Assembly (NCBI GenBank): GCA_900548465.1
Contig: URKY01000009.1
Coordinates: 1 to 64,000 of the forward strand
DNA from: an uncultured Eubacterium sp.
GTDB lineage: Bacteria; Bacillota; Clostridia; Lachnospirales; Lachnospiraceae
Direction: 5' to 3'
DNA: 64,000 nucleotides
How positions within the stretch are numbered: position 1 is the stretch's first letter; each line of letters opens with the position of its first letter. This document shows, piece by piece, positions 33,564-43,704 of the stretch. Position numbers and translations under genes: made by a program. The notes beneath the pieces are model-generated. The model searched no databases. It saw nothing but the letters and a program-made list of their open reading frames with translations, and was not told where the DNA came from.

Positions 33564-35108
33564 TTATTTTTCAATAAGAAGTGACTTTCCTGTCATTTCT
33601 TCCGGCTGCTTCATTCCCATAAGTTCAATAAGAGTTGGAACTATGTCTGCCAACACACCACCTTCTCTTAAACCATATTTAGGGTCTGCATTTACTAAAA
33701 TAAATGGTACCGGGTTAGTTGTATGAGCTGTATATGGCTCACCTGTTTCATAATCAATTAACTGTTCTGCATTACCATGATCTGCACAGATGAATAACTG
33801 TCCGTCAACTTCCTTTATAAATTCTACAACTTCACCAACACACTCATCTATTACTTCAATAGCCTTTACTGCTGCGTCTACAACACCTGTATGACCAACC
33901 ATATCAGGGTTTGCAAAATTTGTAATGATAACATCATATTTTCCACTTGTAATTGCCTTACATACTTCATCACAAACAGTGTAAGCACTCATTCTAGGTT
34001 TCTTGTCATATGTTGGAACATATTTAGGAGAATCAACAAGTATTCTGTCTTCTCCTTCATTTGGTTCTTCAACACCACCATTGAAGAAGAAGGTTACATG
34101 AGCATATTTTTCTGTTTCAGCAATTCTTGCCTGCTTTAAGTGATTTGCAGCTAAATATTCTCCGAATGTATTCTTAACTTCAACCTTCTTAAATGCAACT
34201 AATTTATTAGGAATTGTTACATCATATTCTGTAAAGCAAACCATAACTACGTCAAGCTTCTTTTCTCTGTCAAATCCGTTAAAATCGTCAGCACAGAATG
34301 CTCTTGTTATCTGACGTGCTCTGTCAGGACGGAAGTTACAGAATATAATTGAATCTCCATCCTTAATTGTTGCAACAGGCGCTCCATCTTTTTCAATAAC
34401 TGTTGGAAGCATAAACTCGTCTGTCTTTCCATTTGCATAAGAATTCTTTACTGCTTCTACAGGATCAGTTTCTTTTACTCCTTCACCCTTAGTCATTGCA
34501 AGATATGCCTTTTCTTCTCTGTCCCAGTTGTTATCTCTGTCCATTGCCCAATAACGTCCTGAAATTGTTGCAACTTCTCCAACTCCGATTTCTGCCATCT
34601 TATCAACTAACTGCTGCATAAAATCTGCTGCTGATTCAGGTGGTGTATCTCTACCATCTAAGAATGGATGAATATATACTTTCTTTAATCCAAATTTCTT
34701 TGCCATTTCAATAGTGCCAAAAATATGAGTTATATGGCTGTGAACTCCTCCGTCAGATAAGAGTCCGAAAATATGAAGCGCGCTATCATTTTTCTTTGCA
34801 TTTTCCATAGCCTTAACAAGCTCTTCATTTTCAAAGAATGTGCCATCTTCAATTTCCTTTGTTATTCTTGTAAGTTCCTGATATACGATACGTCCTGCAC
34901 CCATATTAAGATGTCCGACTTCTGAATTACCCATCTGTCCATCCGGAAGTCCTACTGCCATACCACTTGCCTGTCCTTCTACAAAAGGATATTCTGCCAT
35001 GAGTTTATCCATAACAGGAGTATTTGCAAGTTTTACTGCATTTCCTTCTACCTTGTCATTAAGTCCATATCCATCTAATATCATTAATACTGTAGGTCTC
35101 TTTGCCAT
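33564..35108 (-). CDS. gpmI: 2,3-bisphosphoglycerate-independent phosphoglycerate mutase
   Basis: The 514-residue metalloenzyme interconverts 3- and 2-phosphoglycerate. The alkaline-phosphatase fold gives LMILDGYGL with Asp12, the phosphoserine in GQMGNSEVGHLNMGAGR (Ser62), FLDGRDTPPESA, ISGRYWAMDRDNNWDR, and metal ligands in NFANPDMVGHTG and FICADHGNAE. Full length for the family. AAGGAGAG precedes the ATG. It sits between the beta-helix gene and CapA within the glycolytic cluster. Confidence 0.98.
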   Translation of the reverse strand: MAKRPTVLMILDGYGLNDKVEGNAVKLANTPVMDKLMAEYPFVEGQASGMAVGLPDGQMGNSEVGHLNMGAGRIVYQELTRITKEIEDGTFFENEELVKAMENAKKNDSALHIFGLLSDGGVHSHITHIFGTIEMAKKFGLKKVYIHPFLDGRDTPPESAADFMQQLVDKMAEIGVGEVATISGRYWAMDRDNNWDREEKAYLAMTKGEGVKETDPVEAVKNSYANGKTDEFMLPTVIEKDGAPVATIKDGDSIIFCNFRPDRARQITRAFCADDFNGFDREKKLDVVMVCFTEYDVTIPNKLVAFKKVEVKNTFGEYLAANHLKQARIAETEKYAHVTFFFNGGVEEPNEGEDRILVDSPKYVPTYDKKPRMSAYTVCDEVCKAITSGKYDVIITNFANPDMVGHTGVVDAAVKAIEVIDECVGEVVEFIKEVDGQLFICADHGNAEQLIDYETGEPYTAHTTNPVPFILVNADPKYGLREGGVLADIVPTLIELMGMKQPEEMTGKSLLIEK

Positions 35109-35146
35109 TTTCTCTCTCCTTAAAAATTATTTATATTGAATATTCC

Positions 35147-36454
35147 TTATTTATTTTTAGGAATTCCATAATATACATTCTTTGTAACTAAATCAATTCC
35201 AACACCGTTTTCTCTTGACTTTGTGCTGTTGTTTCTAAAATACAATACGTCATAACCTGCATAGTTTGGATTTGCATCATTTCCACAATTCTTTACAGTA
35301 TTATCAGTCATAGCCTCTGTCTGTTCCTTTGTAATATTGACATTTACCTTTTTATATTGACTTCCTGCTCCAACATTCTGCTGTTGTATAAAGTAAATTG
35401 CATTTCTCTTTATTTTTTCAAATGAATTTCCTGTAATATTTATTCCATCAATACCACCGCCGGAAATACCATGTGCACCGGAACTGTATGATTTTTTATT
35501 GCCTGTTCCAATGTTGTAAAATGTATTATTTTTAATAACTGCATCCTTCCACGTCAAGACAAACACGCCATTATCAAAAATATTTTTGAATGTGTTATTC
35601 TCGATTAAAATGTTCTTATGATATACAGGGTTTCCACTTGAATCCTGTGAATATTTATGTGTTCCAACCCCTCTTGTTGTTCCATCAAACACGTTGTTAT
35701 ATATGTGTATATTATCACAAGGAGTCTTATCTTTCTTTACCCAATCAAGAGGTAAACCATGAGTCTCCTTATCTGCCAGGTCAATATTAATTGCCTCTTT
35801 TGCATAATACTTAGTCAATGTTGACTGTTTAGCTTTAGTGAAATTATTATCGTGCATCTCCACATTCTGTGAACCGTTACATTCAATATAATGGTTTCCA
35901 TTCATTCCCTTAAATGTTATTCCACTTATTTCAATGTTTTTACAATGTGCCACTACAAGTCCGATTCCATCAACATTTTTCATGTCAATAACGGCATTTC
36001 CTTCACTGATAATTTTGACATTCTTACTTCCGTTATATTTTCCTATACTATTTTTCTTTTTAAATTTATTTCTTGGACACAGCTGCCACATAGAACCTGA
36101 TGGCTTAAATTTCTTTATTCCTGTTTTGCTTATTTTTTCTATTACGACGCCATTTTTCAATACTATAGTAACATTGGATGGGATACATACAGCATTTGAT
36201 ATTTTATATTTTCCCTTATTGAGGGTCAGTGTGCCGCCACCTTTTTTACCCATTTTTTCCAGATAATCATTTAAGCCCAAATAATGTTGTGTATACTTGT
36301 TGTTAAAGCTTTTATGTTTTTTCTTTGCCATTTTTGCTACTTTTTTAGGCGTTACCCTATAGTTCACTTTTGCATATGTCTGATTCTGAAATACAAATGA
36401 CAATCCAGCCATGATAATAACTGCTACCAAAATCTTTATTTTATTTTTTTTCAT
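35147..36454 (-). CDS. Secreted right-handed parallel beta-helix protein (pectate-lyase-like fold)
   Basis: The 435-residue protein has a cleavable signal peptide (about 1-29, ...QNQTYA). A GGGTLTLNKGKYKI segment follows, then many beta-helix coils with repeated N-N-F patterns: NVEMHDNNFTKA, NIHIYNNVFDG, NILIENNTFKN, AVIKNNTFYN, GINITGNSF. Such proteins are usually polysaccharide lyases, glycosidases or epimerases acting outside the cell. The catalytic residues cannot be assigned. It is inserted between tpiA and gpmI with AGGAATGG as ribosome binding site. Hairpins at both ends of the gap suggest a separately controlled insert. Confidence 0.85.
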   Translation of the reverse strand: MKKNKIKILVAVIIMAGLSFVFQNQTYAKVNYRVTPKKVAKMAKKKHKSFNNKYTQHYLGLNDYLEKMGKKGGGTLTLNKGKYKISNAVCIPSNVTIVLKNGVVIEKISKTGIKKFKPSGSMWQLCPRNKFKKKNSIGKYNGSKNVKIISEGNAVIDMKNVDGIGLVVAHCKNIEISGITFKGMNGNHYIECNGSQNVEMHDNNFTKAKQSTLTKYYAKEAINIDLADKETHGLPLDWVKKDKTPCDNIHIYNNVFDGTTRGVGTHKYSQDSSGNPVYHKNILIENNTFKNIFDNGVFVLTWKDAVIKNNTFYNIGTGNKKSYSSGAHGISGGGIDGINITGNSFEKIKRNAIYFIQQQNVGAGSQYKKVNVNITKEQTEAMTDNTVKNCGNDANPNYAGYDVLYFRNNSTKSRENGVGIDLVTKNVYYGIPKNK

Positions 36455-36480
36455 AATTTTCCATTCCTACTTTATTATTT

Positions 36481-36512
36481 TGAGCGCTGGAATAAAAATA
36501 CACCAGCGCTCA
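36481..36512 (-). terminator. Hairpin after tpiA, terminator-like
   Basis: TGAGCGCTGG and CCAGCGCTCA form a perfect 10-bp stem seven bases after the tpiA stop. No real U-tract follows, so termination may be partial or the hairpin may protect the tpiA mRNA end. Confidence 0.5.
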
Positions 36513-36518
36513 TTGTTA

Positions 36519-37268
36519 TTATTTATTATAGTTTACAATCTTTCCAAAATCCGGCTTAAGGCTTGCACCACCAACTAAACCACCGTCAATGTCAGGTTTA
36601 GCTAATAATTCAGCTGCATTTCCTGCGTTCATTGATCCACCGTACTGAATTCTGATTGCTTCAGCTGTAGCTTCATCATAAACTTCTTTAATGCATTCTC
36701 TGATTGCTGCACAAACTTCTTCTGCCTGATCAGATGTTGCTGTCTTTCCTGTTCCAATAGCCCAGATTGGTTCATAAGCAATAACTGCTGTCTTTGCCTG
36801 GTCTGCTGTAACATTTAAGAAAGCAATCTTAATCTGCTGACGAATCCAATCAATTGTGATTCCCTGTTCTCTCTGTGTAAGGGTTTCACCACAGCAGATA
36901 ATAGGTGTAATCCCATGCTCGAAAGCTTTAAGAACTTTTTTGTTTACAGTTTCGTCTGTTTCTGCAAAATATTCTCTTCTTTCAGAATGTCCGATAATAA
37001 CATATTTAACTCCTACATCTGTAAGCATGTTAGGTGCGATTTCACCTGTATATGCTCCGCTTTCTTCGAAGTACATATTTTCAGCACCAATGTTGATGTT
37101 TGTTCCCTTAGCTGCTTCCATAGCCGGTACAATGTCAATTGCAGGTACGCAAAATACTACGTCAACGTCATCGTTCTGAACTAATGGCTTTAATTCATTT
37201 ATTAATGCAACTGCTTCACTTGGAGTTTTGTTCATTTTCCAGTTGCCTGCTATAATTTTCTTTCTCAT
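36519..37268 (-). CDS. tpiA: Triosephosphate isomerase
   Basis: A 249-residue TIM barrel with all catalytic parts: Lys11 in AGNWKMNKT, His94 in [11 protein letters not shown], Glu166 in [11 protein letters not shown], and the phosphate-binding [10 protein letters not shown] and GGLVGGASL loops. It interconverts dihydroxyacetone phosphate and glyceraldehyde 3-phosphate. AAAGGAG precedes the ATG, 56 bp after pgk, so the two are probably cotranscribed. Confidence 0.99.
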   Translation of the reverse strand: MRKKIIAGNWKMNKTPSEAVALINELKPLVQNDDVDVVFCVPAIDIVPAMEAAKGTNINIGAENMYFEESGAYTGEIAPNMLTDVGVKYVIIGHSERREYFAETDETVNKKVLKAFEHGITPIICCGETLTQREQGITIDWIRQQIKIAFLNVTADQAKTAVIAYEPIWAIGTGKTATSDQAEEVCAAIRECIKEVYDEATAEAIRIQYGGSMNAGNAAELLAKPDIDGGLVGGASLKPDFGKIVNYNK

Positions 37269-37324
37269 GTTAATGTCTCCTTTATATATTCACCATTTGT
37301 ATAAATGGACTCATTGTCTTAGCA

Positions 37325-38530
37325 TTACTTATCGTTAGCTGCTACTACTCCAGGAAGATCTTTTCCTTCAAGGAATTCAAGAGATGCTCCACCACCTGTT
37401 GAGATGTGTGTCATCTTATCTCCAAATCCAAGGTTATTTACAGCTGCTGCTGAGTCACCACCACCGATAATTGTTGTAGCATCTGTGTCAGCTAAAGCTT
37501 TAGCTACTGCAATAGTACCTGCTGCAAGACATGGGTTTTCTGAAACGCCCATAGGTCCGTTCCATACTACTGTCTTAGCGTTCTTAACAGCATCAGCAAA
37601 AAGTTCACGTGTCTTAGGTCCAATGTCAAGTCCTTCTTTATCATCAGGAATTGCATTTGTTGGAACAATCATTGTTTCAATTTCTGCATCAATAGGATCT
37701 GGGAATCCGTCAGCTGCTACTGTATCGATAGGAAGTAATAATTTCTTTCCTAATTCTTCTGCCTTCTTCATCATGTCAAGACAGTAATCTAACTTAGAAT
37801 CATCTACTAATGAGATACCAACTTTTCCGCCCTGTGCTTTGATGAATGTATATGCCATACCACCACCAATGATAAGTGTATCGCACTTTTCAAGTAAGTT
37901 GTTGATTACGTTAAGTTTGTCAGCAACCTTAGCACCACCAAGGATAGCTACAAATGGTCTTACAGGATTGTTAACTGCATTTCCAAGGAAATCAATTTCC
38001 TTCTGCATTAAGTATCCAACTACTGCTGTGTCAACATATTCTGTAACACCTACGTTTGAACAATGTGCTCTATGAGCTGTACCAAATGCATCGTTTACAA
38101 ATATATCGCAAAGTGAAGCTAATTCCTTGCTGAATGCTTCTCCGTTCTTTGTTTCTTCTGCACGGTAACGTGTGTTTTCAAGAAGAACTACATCGCCATC
38201 CTTCATTGCTTCAACTGCAGCCTTTGCATTAGGTCCTACTACTTCATTATCAGCAGCGAATTTTACTTCCTGTCCTAATAATTCTGTAAGTCTCTTTGCA
38301 ACAGGTGCAAGTGATAATTCAGGCTTTGGTTCTCCCTTTGGCTTTCCAAGATGTGAACAAAGGATAACCTTTCCACCATCATTTATTAATTTCTTAATTG
38401 TAGGAAGTGCAGCTACAAGACGGTTTTCATCTGTGATAACTCCTTCCTTTAAAGGTACGTTAAAGTCACAACGAACTAAAACTCTCTTGCCTTTTACGTT
38501 GATATCATCAACTGATTTCTTATTAAGCAT
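37325..38530 (-). CDS. pgk: Phosphoglycerate kinase
   Basis: The 401-residue kinase makes ATP from 1,3-bisphosphoglycerate. It shows [40 protein letters not shown] and the nucleotide-binding [10 protein letters not shown] with GGGDSAAAV near the C-terminus. I took ATG 38530 as the start because AAAGGAG lies eight bases ahead; the ATG eight codons upstream has no such site and the extra residues are not family-like. A strong terminator lies between gapA and this gene, so part of its expression depends on read-through or its own promoter. Confidence 0.98.
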   Translation of the reverse strand: MLNKKSVDDINVKGKRVLVRCDFNVPLKEGVITDENRLVAALPTIKKLINDGGKVILCSHLGKPKGEPKPELSLAPVAKRLTELLGQEVKFAADNEVVGPNAKAAVEAMKDGDVVLLENTRYRAEETKNGEAFSKELASLCDIFVNDAFGTAHRAHCSNVGVTEYVDTAVVGYLMQKEIDFLGNAVNNPVRPFVAILGGAKVADKLNVINNLLEKCDTLIIGGGMAYTFIKAQGGKVGISLVDDSKLDYCLDMMKKAEELGKKLLLPIDTVAADGFPDPIDAEIETMIVPTNAIPDDKEGLDIGPKTRELFADAVKNAKTVVWNGPMGVSENPCLAAGTIAVAKALADTDATTIIGGGDSAAAVNNLGFGDKMTHISTGGGASLEFLEGKDLPGVVAANDK

Positions 38531-38552
38531 ATTTTTGCTCCTTTCATATGAC

Positions 38553-38580
38553 AAAAAGGTCCGGCCCTAAAGCCGGACCC
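38553..38580 (-). terminator. Intrinsic terminator between gapA and pgk
   Basis: On the minus strand GGTCCGGC-TTTAGG-GCCGGACC is followed by TTTTT. It would set the ratio of gapA to pgk-tpiA message. Confidence 0.9.
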
Positions 38581-38625
38581 GTTTGGATCTAATTTAAATA
38601 TTAGAGAACTTTCTATAATTTATAA

Positions 38626-39642
38626 TTAAGCAAGTTCTGAGAAGTATTTGATTGTTCTAACCATCTGGCTTGTGTATGAGTTTTCGTTATCATACCATGA
38701 AACAACCTGTACTTCATAAGTATCATCATCAACCTTTGATACCATTGTCTGTGTAGCATCAAATAATGAACCATATCTCATTCCAACGATATCACTTGAT
38801 ACGATTTCGTCTTCATTGTATCCATAAGATTCGTTTGAAGCTGCCTTCATTGCTGCGTTGATACCTTCAACTGTGATGTCTTTTCCTTTAACTACAGCTG
38901 TAAGAACTGTTGTTGATCCTGTTGGAACTGGAACTCTCTGTGCAGATCCGATTAATTTTCCGTTTAATTCAGGGATAACTAATCCGATAGCCTTAGCAGC
39001 ACCTGTTGAGTTAGGTACGATATTAACTGCAGCTGCTCTTGATCTTCTTAAATCACCTTTTCTCTGTGGTCCGTCAAGAGTCATCTGGTCACCTGTGTAA
39101 GCATGAATTGTTAACATGATACCACTCTGGATAGGAGCGTACTTATTAAGAGCATCAGCCATAGGTGCTAAACAGTTTGTTGTACATGAAGCAGCTGAAA
39201 TGATTGTATCTTCTGCTTTAAGTGTATTGTGGTTTGTATTGTAAACGATTGTTGGAAGATCATTTCCAGCTGGAGCTGAAATAACAACCTTACGAGCACC
39301 AGCATCGATATGAGCCTGTGCCTTAGCCTTAGATGTATAGAAACCTGTACATTCTAACACTACGTCTACGTTTAATTCGCCCCAAGGACATTTTGAAGCA
39401 TCTGCTTCAGCGTAAATCTTGATTTCTTTACCATCAACGATGATAGAATCATCTGTAGCTGAAACTGTATCAGCCTTTTCGTATTTACCCTGTGATGAAT
39501 CATACTTTAATAAATGAGCTAACATTTTAGGACTTGTTAAGTCGTTGATAGCTACTACTTCATAACCTTCAGCTCCAAACATCTGTCTGAAAGCAAGACG
39601 TCCAATACGTCCAAATCCGTTAATTGCAACTTTAACTGCCAT
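38626..39642 (-). CDS. gapA: Glyceraldehyde-3-phosphate dehydrogenase, NAD-type
   Basis: The 338-residue enzyme has the Rossmann start [16 protein letters not shown], Asp34 in INDLTSP (indicating NAD rather than NADP), the nucleophile Cys153 in [12 protein letters not shown], and the C-terminal [20 protein letters not shown]. It makes 1,3-bisphosphoglycerate and NADH in glycolysis. AGGAGG precedes the ATG. It starts the glycolytic cluster behind a good promoter with a nearby palindrome, and is closed by a strong terminator. Confidence 0.98.
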   Translation of the reverse strand: MAVKVAINGFGRIGRLAFRQMFGAEGYEVVAINDLTSPKMLAHLLKYDSSQGKYEKADTVSATDDSIIVDGKEIKIYAEADASKCPWGELNVDVVLECTGFYTSKAKAQAHIDAGARKVVISAPAGNDLPTIVYNTNHNTLKAEDTIISAASCTTNCLAPMADALNKYAPIQSGIMLTIHAYTGDQMTLDGPQRKGDLRRSRAAAVNIVPNSTGAAKAIGLVIPELNGKLIGSAQRVPVPTGSTTVLTAVVKGKDITVEGINAAMKAASNESYGYNEDEIVSSDIVGMRYGSLFDATQTMVSKVDDDTYEVQVVSWYDNENSYTSQMVRTIKYFSELA

Positions 39643-39678
39643 TTGATTTTTCCTCCTAAAAAATAAGAATTAATTTTG

Positions 39679-39733
39679 CGTTAATTTTCATTAACCTAAT
39701 GCTTATTTTACATAATTACTTTATAAATATCAA
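39679..39733 (-). promoter_or_regulatory. gapA promoter with adjacent palindromic operator candidate
   Basis: On the minus strand TTGATA (39728-39733) and TAAAAT (39705-39710) have a 17-base spacer. Right at the expected start point lies GTTAAT-GAAA-ATTAAC (39680-39695), a perfect palindrome well placed for a repressor. The rest of the 343-bp gap to the PHP gene is AT-rich, with one more hairpin (GGAGCA-ACATT-TGCTCC near 39855). Confidence 0.55.
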
Positions 39734-39985
39734 GATTTTTTTGTGGTTTTTATTGGTTTTTTGTTAAATTTTTATCAATTTGTCGATTTTGATACGATTT
39801 TATTATTTTTTTCTGTTTATATTTGTGGTTCGCAGTTGGTTTTTCGAGGTATCGGGAGCAACATTTGCTCCTGATTTGGCTTGCTTTTGTTGCTTTCCAC
39901 TTATTTTCTTTTGTCTCAGGCAAATATATGATACACTTATTACTTGTAAACATATTTAGTACACACCTATAGAAAGGACCAACAT

Positions 39986-40756
39986 ATGCTTTCAGATTAT
40001 CATGTTCACAGCAATTTTTCTTTTGACTCAGAAGAATCCCCTGACAACATTGTTTCAAGGGCAATTGAACTTGGCATGCCCTGCATTGCCATTACAGATC
40101 ATCAGGATTTCAACTGGCCGGTTGAAGGAGAATTTCCTTATATTGATTTTGACAATTATTTTTCTACTCTTGATGAACTGTCATCAAAATATGAAGATAA
40201 AATAAAAATTATAAAAGGCATTGAGTTAGGTCTTGTAGAGGACGCAAAATCTCAATGCCAGAACCTTATCAAAAATAATGCGTTCGATTTTGTTATTGGT
40301 TCCTGTCATATTGTTGACAATATGGATCCCTATTATTCAGGATTCTGGAAAAACAGAAAAGACCGCGATGCATTTGAATTGTATTTTAAAACATTACTTA
40401 ACGGAATCAAAAGTTTTGACCGTTTTGATACTTTGGGACATATGGATTACATTGTGCGGTACAGTCCTAATAAAGATACCAACTATTCAGTTTTGGATTA
40501 CAGGGATATTATTGATGAAATTCTCACTTTGATTATTTCCAAAAATATCAAACTTGAAATCAACACTGCTAATCTGGCTAAAGGTTTTAGTTTTCCTAAT
40601 CCTCACACTGATATTATAAAAAGATATAAAGAACTTGGGGGGGAATATGTAACTGTAGGCTCAGACGCCCACACTGCCGAAAATATAGGATATGGCTTTG
40701 ATGTTGCTGAAGAAATAATCAAAAATTTTAATCTAAATATATTTACTATAAAATAA
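39986..40756 (+). CDS. PHP-domain phosphatase, histidinol-phosphatase (HisJ/HisK)-like
   Basis: The 256-residue protein has the PHP metal-binding pattern: DYHVHSNFSFDS at the N-terminus, ITDHQDF, KGIELGL, GSCHIVD, LGHMDYI and the late VGSDAHTAENIG. These histidines and acids bind a trinuclear metal site. HisJ-type enzymes dephosphorylate histidinol phosphate, but no his genes are in this window and several relatives act on other phosphoesters. AAAGGA precedes the ATG, and a terminator follows. Confidence 0.88.
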   Translation: MLSDYHVHSNFSFDSEESPDNIVSRAIELGMPCIAITDHQDFNWPVEGEFPYIDFDNYFSTLDELSSKYEDKIKIIKGIELGLVEDAKSQCQNLIKNNAFDFVIGSCHIVDNMDPYYSGFWKNRKDRDAFELYFKTLLNGIKSFDRFDTLGHMDYIVRYSPNKDTNYSVLDYRDIIDEILTLIISKNIKLEINTANLAKGFSFPNPHTDIIKRYKELGGEYVTVGSDAHTAENIGYGFDVAEEIIKNFNLNIFTIK

Positions 40757-40778
40757 AAAACTATGCATTATAAACACA

Positions 40779-40826
40779 CCTCCATTCACCGGACTTTTCA
40801 GTTCTAATGAATGGAGGCGTTTTTTC
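40779..40826 (+). terminator. Intrinsic terminator of the PHP gene
   Basis: CCTCCATTCA and TGAATGGAGG pair perfectly around a 19-nt loop, followed by TTTTTT. Confidence 0.85.
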
Positions 40827-40921
40827 TTCCAAAATTAAAAGTAATTTTATAACCAATCCCAAGACTATTTCACGGCAATATCATCTACTATCAATAGTTC
40901 TTTCCCGATACCTGCAAAAAA

Positions 40922-42052
40922 TCATCCCATCTGCTCCCTCATCATTTTCACATTTTCTTTCAGGCGGCTAATGGTATAATCAATTTCTTCTTTAGTATTG
41001 TCAGCACATAATGTTATTCTAATTGTGCCATATGCATATGAATCCGGTATTCCTATAGCCTTTATAACATGAGAAGGAGCGTCGTTTCCTGCCGAGCAGG
41101 CTGACCCCGACGAGACGCAAATATTATCATTATCCATTAAAACCACCAGAGAAGTTCCATCAATTCCTGCAATAGTAAAATTAGCATTTCCCGGTAATCG
41201 TTTTGTTGGATGTCCGTTTAATCTTGTACATGGGATTTCCCCTAATACCCTTTCTATAAGATAATCCCTTAAATTTCTTTCCTTCTCCATTCTGGCAGAA
41301 AGATTTTCTATTGTTTCCTGAACTGCTGCCCCCATTCCTACAATACCTACAACGTTTTCCGTACCGGCTCTCTTGGACCGTTCCTGACTTCCACCATAAA
41401 TAAAAGGCTGCATTTTCTTTGGATTTCTCACATACAAAAAACCTACGCCCTTTGGCCCATGGAATTTGTGACTGCTGGCACTTAATAAATCTATATTATC
41501 TTCTTCTACATCAATTGGAACATGGCAAAAGGCCTGAACAGCATCTGTGTGAAATATAATATTTCTCTTTCTTGCTATTTTACCTATAGCCCCTATTGGC
41601 TCAATTGTTCCAACCTCGTTGTTGGCGAACATAACTGAAATCAATGCAGTATCCCCGTCAATTGCACTTTCAATATCATAAGGGTTAACCATACCATACC
41701 TGTCTGTTCCAATATAGGACACCCTCATTCCCTTTTTTTCCAGACTTGCACACTTATTGAGAATTGCATGATGCTCTATCTTCGATGTTATAATCTGCCT
41801 TCCAAAATTCTGTGCATTATCCAAAACCCAATTGTCAGACTCCGTTCCTCCTGATGTAAAAAAAATATTTTCCGGTTTGGCATTAATTGCATTTGCTATT
41901 TTTTCCCTTGTGTCTTCCACAACTTTCTTTGATATTTTTGCCAGATTATATATACCGGAAGGATTTCCATATCGTTCATTTAAATACGGTTCCATTGCCG
42001 CAACCGCTTTTTCGCTTATGCGTGTGGTAGCTGCATTATCTAAATAAATCAT
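40922..42052 (-). CDS. Cysteine desulfurase (NifS/IscS family)
   Basis: The 376-residue PLP enzyme removes sulfur from cysteine for Fe-S clusters or thio-modification. It starts MIYLDNAATT and has FTSGGTESDN, IEHHAILN, the PLP lysine in SSHKFHGPKG (Lys196) and the persulfide cysteine in SSGSACSAG (Cys319). The length fits the NifS-like desulfurases that often stand next to thiI or mnmA in Firmicutes; neither is adjacent here. AAGGAG precedes the ATG. Confidence 0.95.
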   Translation of the reverse strand: MIYLDNAATTRISEKAVAAMEPYLNERYGNPSGIYNLAKISKKVVEDTREKIANAINAKPENIFFTSGGTESDNWVLDNAQNFGRQIITSKIEHHAILNKCASLEKKGMRVSYIGTDRYGMVNPYDIESAIDGDTALISVMFANNEVGTIEPIGAIGKIARKRNIIFHTDAVQAFCHVPIDVEEDNIDLLSASSHKFHGPKGVGFLYVRNPKKMQPFIYGGSQERSKRAGTENVVGIVGMGAAVQETIENLSARMEKERNLRDYLIERVLGEIPCTRLNGHPTKRLPGNANFTIAGIDGTSLVVLMDNDNICVSSGSACSAGNDAPSHVIKAIGIPDSYAYGTIRITLCADNTKEEIDYTISRLKENVKMMREQMG

Positions 42053-42138
42053 ACCCTGCTCCTTATTAATTATTATGTTTATAGTATTTTTTTGTGTTTT
42101 TAGAATAAATTGTAATAATCAAGTATTTTTCTATTGCC

Positions 42139-43650
42139 ATGTCATTAAAAAAACAAATTATAAAAGGTACCCTTGTACTTACAATTGCCAGTCTTCTTAG
42201 TCGCGCACTTGGCTTCTTATATAGAATATTCCTGTCAAACCTTATAGGTGCAAAAGGTATGGGGATTTTTCAATTAATATTTCCCGTGCTGGGGTTTTGT
42301 GTTGCATTGTGCTGTGGTGGAATACAGATTGCCGTGTCACGTTTTGTAGCTGAAAGTAAAAATGCCTCAGGCAAATACATGATATTGCTAAGCAGTATAA
42401 TTATGTCCCTTGGGCTTTCCATAACTACCACACTTTTTTTGTACTATTACGCTTCCCCTATCTGTCTTCACATCATAAAAAACGAAGAATGTACAGACCT
42501 GATAAAATATGCAGCCTTTACCATTCCCCTTACAACTTTTCATTCCTGTGTAAGCGGTTATTATCTTGGGCTGAAAAAAACTTTTGTGCCTGCCGTTTCA
42601 TCAGTTTTCGAGCAAATTGTCAAAGTAGTTTCAGTGTATATAATGGGACTTGTCTGGATTCAGCAGGGGATTAAATTATCACCAATGATTGCAATTTATA
42701 CTATGATAATCTCTGAAGCAGGAGGATTTATTTTTTGCACCATAGCACTTACCGCAGAAAAAAAATATAAATTTAAAATTGCAGAATTATTCTCTTCCAT
42801 AAAGAAACTTTTTTCAGTTTCATACATACTTACAATTAATAAAATAATGATTACATTTCTTGGGTGCTTTGAGGCAATTCTTGTTCCAATCGTGCTAAAG
42901 AAAAGCGGTCTTTCTACAAATGACGCATTAAGTATTTATGGTGTACTTACGGGAATGGCTATACCTGTCATTACATTTCCTTCATCAATAAATACTTCCG
43001 TGTCCACTATGATTCTTCCTACTATCGCTGATGCCAATACAAGTAACCAAAAGGACCGTGTAAAAAAAACTACGGAAGTTTCCATTTGGTTTTCCCTTGT
43101 TATGGGAATATTTTTTATAGGTATATTTTCCTTCTATGGAAACTTTATAGGTGGAACAATTTTTGGTCACCCCGAAGCAGGAGAATACATCAGAACCCTT
43201 GCATGGCTTTGTCCATTTATGTATTTATCCATAACAATGGGTTCCATTCTTCATGGTTTAGGTAAAACAAATATTGCATTTCTTCATAATGTCATAGGAA
43301 CATCTATCAGATTATTTTGTCTATGGTTTGTAGTTCCAAAAGTTGGAATAATGGGATATTTATGGGGACTTCTTGGTAGCGAACTAATTGTATCCCTTCT
43401 ACACGGATACCAAATACATAAAGAAATACATTTTAAATTTGATGTTAAGATGTGTATCATTAAGCCATCTATTTGGCTTGCGTTAAGTTTGGTTATTGGG
43501 AAATTATTACAGACAATACTTGGCTACACATCATTTACGGGAAAAGTCTGGGGATTATTTATTTCAGGCGTAACTGCCATTTCCATCCTTGCCGTTTTTC
43601 TTTACTTTCTCGCAAGACAGATTAAAGATATGCGTAAACCTGCAGTTTGA
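42139..43650 (+). CDS. SpoVB/MurJ-like polysaccharide flippase (MOP superfamily)
   Basis: A 503-residue protein with about fourteen helices. It begins IKGTLVLTIASLLSRALGFLYRIFLSNLIGAKGMGIFQL, the start typical of SpoVB/YtgP-like members. It should flip lipid-linked glycans or cell-wall precursors outward. Whether it serves sporulation, vegetative wall growth or a surface glycan cannot be decided. No clear ribosome binding site precedes the ATG. It diverges from nifS and faces the ABC exporter tail-to-tail across a shared terminator. Confidence 0.88.
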   Translation: MSLKKQIIKGTLVLTIASLLSRALGFLYRIFLSNLIGAKGMGIFQLIFPVLGFCVALCCGGIQIAVSRFVAESKNASGKYMILLSSIIMSLGLSITTTLFLYYYASPICLHIIKNEECTDLIKYAAFTIPLTTFHSCVSGYYLGLKKTFVPAVSSVFEQIVKVVSVYIMGLVWIQQGIKLSPMIAIYTMIISEAGGFIFCTIALTAEKKYKFKIAELFSSIKKLFSVSYILTINKIMITFLGCFEAILVPIVLKKSGLSTNDALSIYGVLTGMAIPVITFPSSINTSVSTMILPTIADANTSNQKDRVKKTTEVSIWFSLVMGIFFIGIFSFYGNFIGGTIFGHPEAGEYIRTLAWLCPFMYLSITMGSILHGLGKTNIAFLHNVIGTSIRLFCLWFVVPKVGIMGYLWGLLGSELIVSLLHGYQIHKEIHFKFDVKMCIIKPSIWLALSLVIGKLLQTILGYTSFTGKVWGLFISGVTAISILAVFLYFLARQIKDMRKPAV

Positions 43651-43655
43651 AAAGA

Positions 43656-43693
43656 AAAATCTACTCACATTTTTTCTCTTGTGAGTAGATTTT
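43656..43693. terminator. Bidirectional terminator between flippase and ABC exporter
   Basis: AAAATCTACTCACA and TGTGAGTAGATTTT form a 14-bp perfect stem with A/T-rich flanks on both sides, serving both convergent genes. Confidence 0.88.
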
Positions 43694-43704
43694 CTAAAAT
43701 TAGA

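Noticed and set aside
39750-40064. 104-codon minus-strand frame upstream of gapA
   Set aside because: It overlaps the start of the PHP gene, is rich in Lys, Asn and Cys without any domain, and has no ribosome binding site.
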